In this document: positions 36,967-38,041 of the stretch, in pieces
Numbering within the stretch: position 1 is the stretch's first letter
Layout of the letters: each line of letters opens with the position of its first letter
Assembly: GCA_017407225.1 (NCBI GenBank)
Contig: JAFQWY010000325.1
Span: forward strand, 1 to 38,041
DNA: 38,041 bases
Direction: 5' to 3'
Origin: Clostridia bacterium
GTDB taxonomy: Bacteria; Bacillota; Clostridia; Oscillospirales; CAG-272
Program-made: the position numbers and the translations under genes
Notes under the pieces: model-generated
Told to the model about the DNA's origin: nothing
The model's input: the letters and a program-made list of their open reading frames with translations, nothing else
Database searches by the model: none

Positions 36967-38041
36967 CAAATCAAAAAGAAATGCTCGGAACGGCACCGGT
37001 GGGCAGACTGATGTTCCGTCTGGCACTGCCTGCGGTAATTGCCCAGCTGATCAATATGCTCTACAATATTGTTGACCGTATCTACATCGGACATATGCCC
37101 GGAACCGGCGATCTCGCACTGACCGGTGTGGGAGTATGCATGCCCATCATCATGATCGTATCTGCCTTTGCCGCACTTGTCAGTTCGGGCGGTGCGCCGA
37201 GAGCCTCCATATTCATGGGGAAAAAGGATATGGACAGTGCTGAAAAAACGCTGGGCGGCTGCTTCGGTCTGCAGATCCTCATTTCCGTGATTCTGACAGC
37301 CGTGCTCCTGATCTGGAACCGCAGTCTTCTTCTCATGTTCGGCGCAAGCGAAAACACCATCGGATATGCGGTTGATTACATGAGCGTCTACGCAATCGGT
37401 ACGATTTTTGTTCAGCTTACACTCGGCATGAATGCTTTTGTGACGGCGCAGGGATTTACCCAAATCTCCATGATTTCGGTCATTGTCGGAGCGGTTTCCA
37501 ACATCATTCTTGACCCCATTTTCATCTATGGACTCGATATGGGCGTCAGGGGCGCTGCTCTGGCAACAATTCTTTCCCAGGCACTTTCCTGTGTATGGGT
37601 GGTTTCCTTTCTGTGCGGAAAACGGACACTTCTGCGTCTGAAGCCGAAAAATCTGATCCCTTCCGCAAGACTGGTTCTTCCCTGTATCGCTCTCGGTTCG
37701 GCGGCGTTCATCATGCAGGCCAGTGAAAGCGTAATCGCGGTCTGTTTCAATTCCTCCCTGCTCGAATACGGCGGCGATATTGCCGTGGGAGCCATGACCA
37801 TTCTGACCAGTGTCATGCAGTTTGCCATGCTCCCGCTGACGGGAATTGCACAGGGCGCACAGCCGATTTCCAGCTATAACTACGGCGCAAAAAATGCGGA
37901 TCGGGTGAAGAAAACCTTCCGGCTTCTGCTGATCTCCTGTCTGACGTATTCACTCACGCTGTGGGCTGCTGTGATGCTGTTCCCGAAAGCATTTGTTTCG
38001 ATCTTTACGCCCGATGCGGCACTGATCGACTTTGCGGCAAA
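36963..38041 (+). CDS. MATE-family multidrug exporter (runs off the right edge)
   Basis: The first 359 residues of a polytopic membrane protein. Family signatures are PVGRLMFRLALPAVIAQLIN (about residues 11-30), LYNIVDRIYIGHMPGTGDLA, LVSSGGAPRASIFMGKKDMD (about 77-96), SNIILDPIFIYGLDMGVRGA (about 179-198) and AQGAQPISSYNYGA (about 297-310). MATE proteins of about 450 residues export cationic compounds by Na+ or H+ antiport; around nine of twelve helices are visible. It is translationally coupled to the MarR gene upstream, a common efflux-regulator pairing. Confidence 0.93.
   Translation, partial: MTNQKEMLGTAPVGRLMFRLALPAVIAQLINMLYNIVDRIYIGHMPGTGDLALTGVGVCMPIIMIVSAFAALVSSGGAPRASIFMGKKDMDSAEKTLGGCFGLQILISVILTAVLLIWNRSLLLMFGASENTIGYAVDYMSVYAIGTIFVQLTLGMNAFVTAQGFTQISMISVIVGAVSNIILDPIFIYGLDMGVRGAALATILSQALSCVWVVSFLCGKRTLLRLKPKNLIPSARLVLPCIALGSAAFIMQASESVIAVCFNSSLLEYGGDIAVGAMTILTSVMQFAMLPLTGIAQGAQPISSYNYGAKNADRVKKTFRLLLISCLTYSLTLWAAVMLFPKAFVSIFTPDAALIDFAA

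Noticed and set aside
1-38041. CRISPR arrays, tRNA, rRNA or recognisable riboswitches
   Set aside because: I looked for regularly spaced repeats, cloverleaf-like GGTTCGA/CCA patterns and known riboswitch cores and found none that I can support.

Overview
The window looks like a chromosomal segment of an endospore-forming, anaerobic Clostridia-type Firmicute. The signs are a cotJABC spore-coat locus, strong GGAGG ribosome binding sites, consensus TTGACA-N17-TATAAT promoters, a DUF6514 gene, and a biotin-dependent sodium-pumping decarboxylase operon of the kind common in gut Clostridia. Everything here is read from sequence and family knowledge only; no database search was run.

Layout. 0-3.2 kb: the 5' part of gltX (minus strand), then a DivIVA-like coiled-coil gene overlapping an XRE-type regulator. 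3.2-8.9 kb (minus): mmdA, gamma subunit, biotin carrier, beta subunit, oadA/pycB-type carboxyltransferase and a winged-helix regulator. 9.1-13.3 kb: an amidohydrolase, an XpaC-like protein, a sugar isomerase, and a BlaI-type repressor overlapping a conserved unknown gene. 13.5-15.7 kb: a ROK-type regulator plus manA. 15.7-18.3 kb (minus): an SGNH esterase / sugar isomerase / DUF6807 operon. 18.6-21.7 kb: DUF6514 gene, comEC, rnhA. 21.9-28.3 kb: the cotJ operon, with cotJC split by an inserted element. 28.3-33.9 kb: a scarred region with a Gfo/Idh dehydrogenase, a 5'-truncated ABC exporter, an IS3-family remnant, an AraC regulator and a deleted solute-binding protein gene. 33.9-38.0 kb: carbohydrate-active genes, then a MarR regulator and a MATE exporter running off the end.

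Main discovery. cotJC, a manganese-catalase-like spore coat gene, is cut in two. Its first 61 codons are at 22647-22829 and the next ~115 codons at 27996-28340. The break is flanked by a direct repeat GGTACAGA (22830-22837 and 27996-28003). Joining the copies removes exactly 5,166 bp and restores the reading frame, giving GTEELAHLEM with the metal-binding E-x-x-H. A large serine recombinase sits 20 bp inside the left repeat, preceded by a coupled 48-aa gene. The predicted circle junction forms an imperfect inverted repeat (TGTGCAGT ... ACTGCACA) centred on a GG dinucleotide. This is the architecture of a skin-like intervening element excised during sporulation, here carrying ferritin, a Bfd-like [2Fe-2S] protein, a Crp/Fnr regulator and three metabolic genes. 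One complication is that the cotJC 3' end is itself lost from about 28341.

Other points of interest. A near-identical promoter-proximal leader with a compensated hairpin precedes both the ROK gene and the Gfo/Idh gene. The decarboxylase operon carries two alternative carboxyltransferase subunits with a single biotin carrier and membrane pump. The 28-34 kb stretch holds several independent deletion scars.
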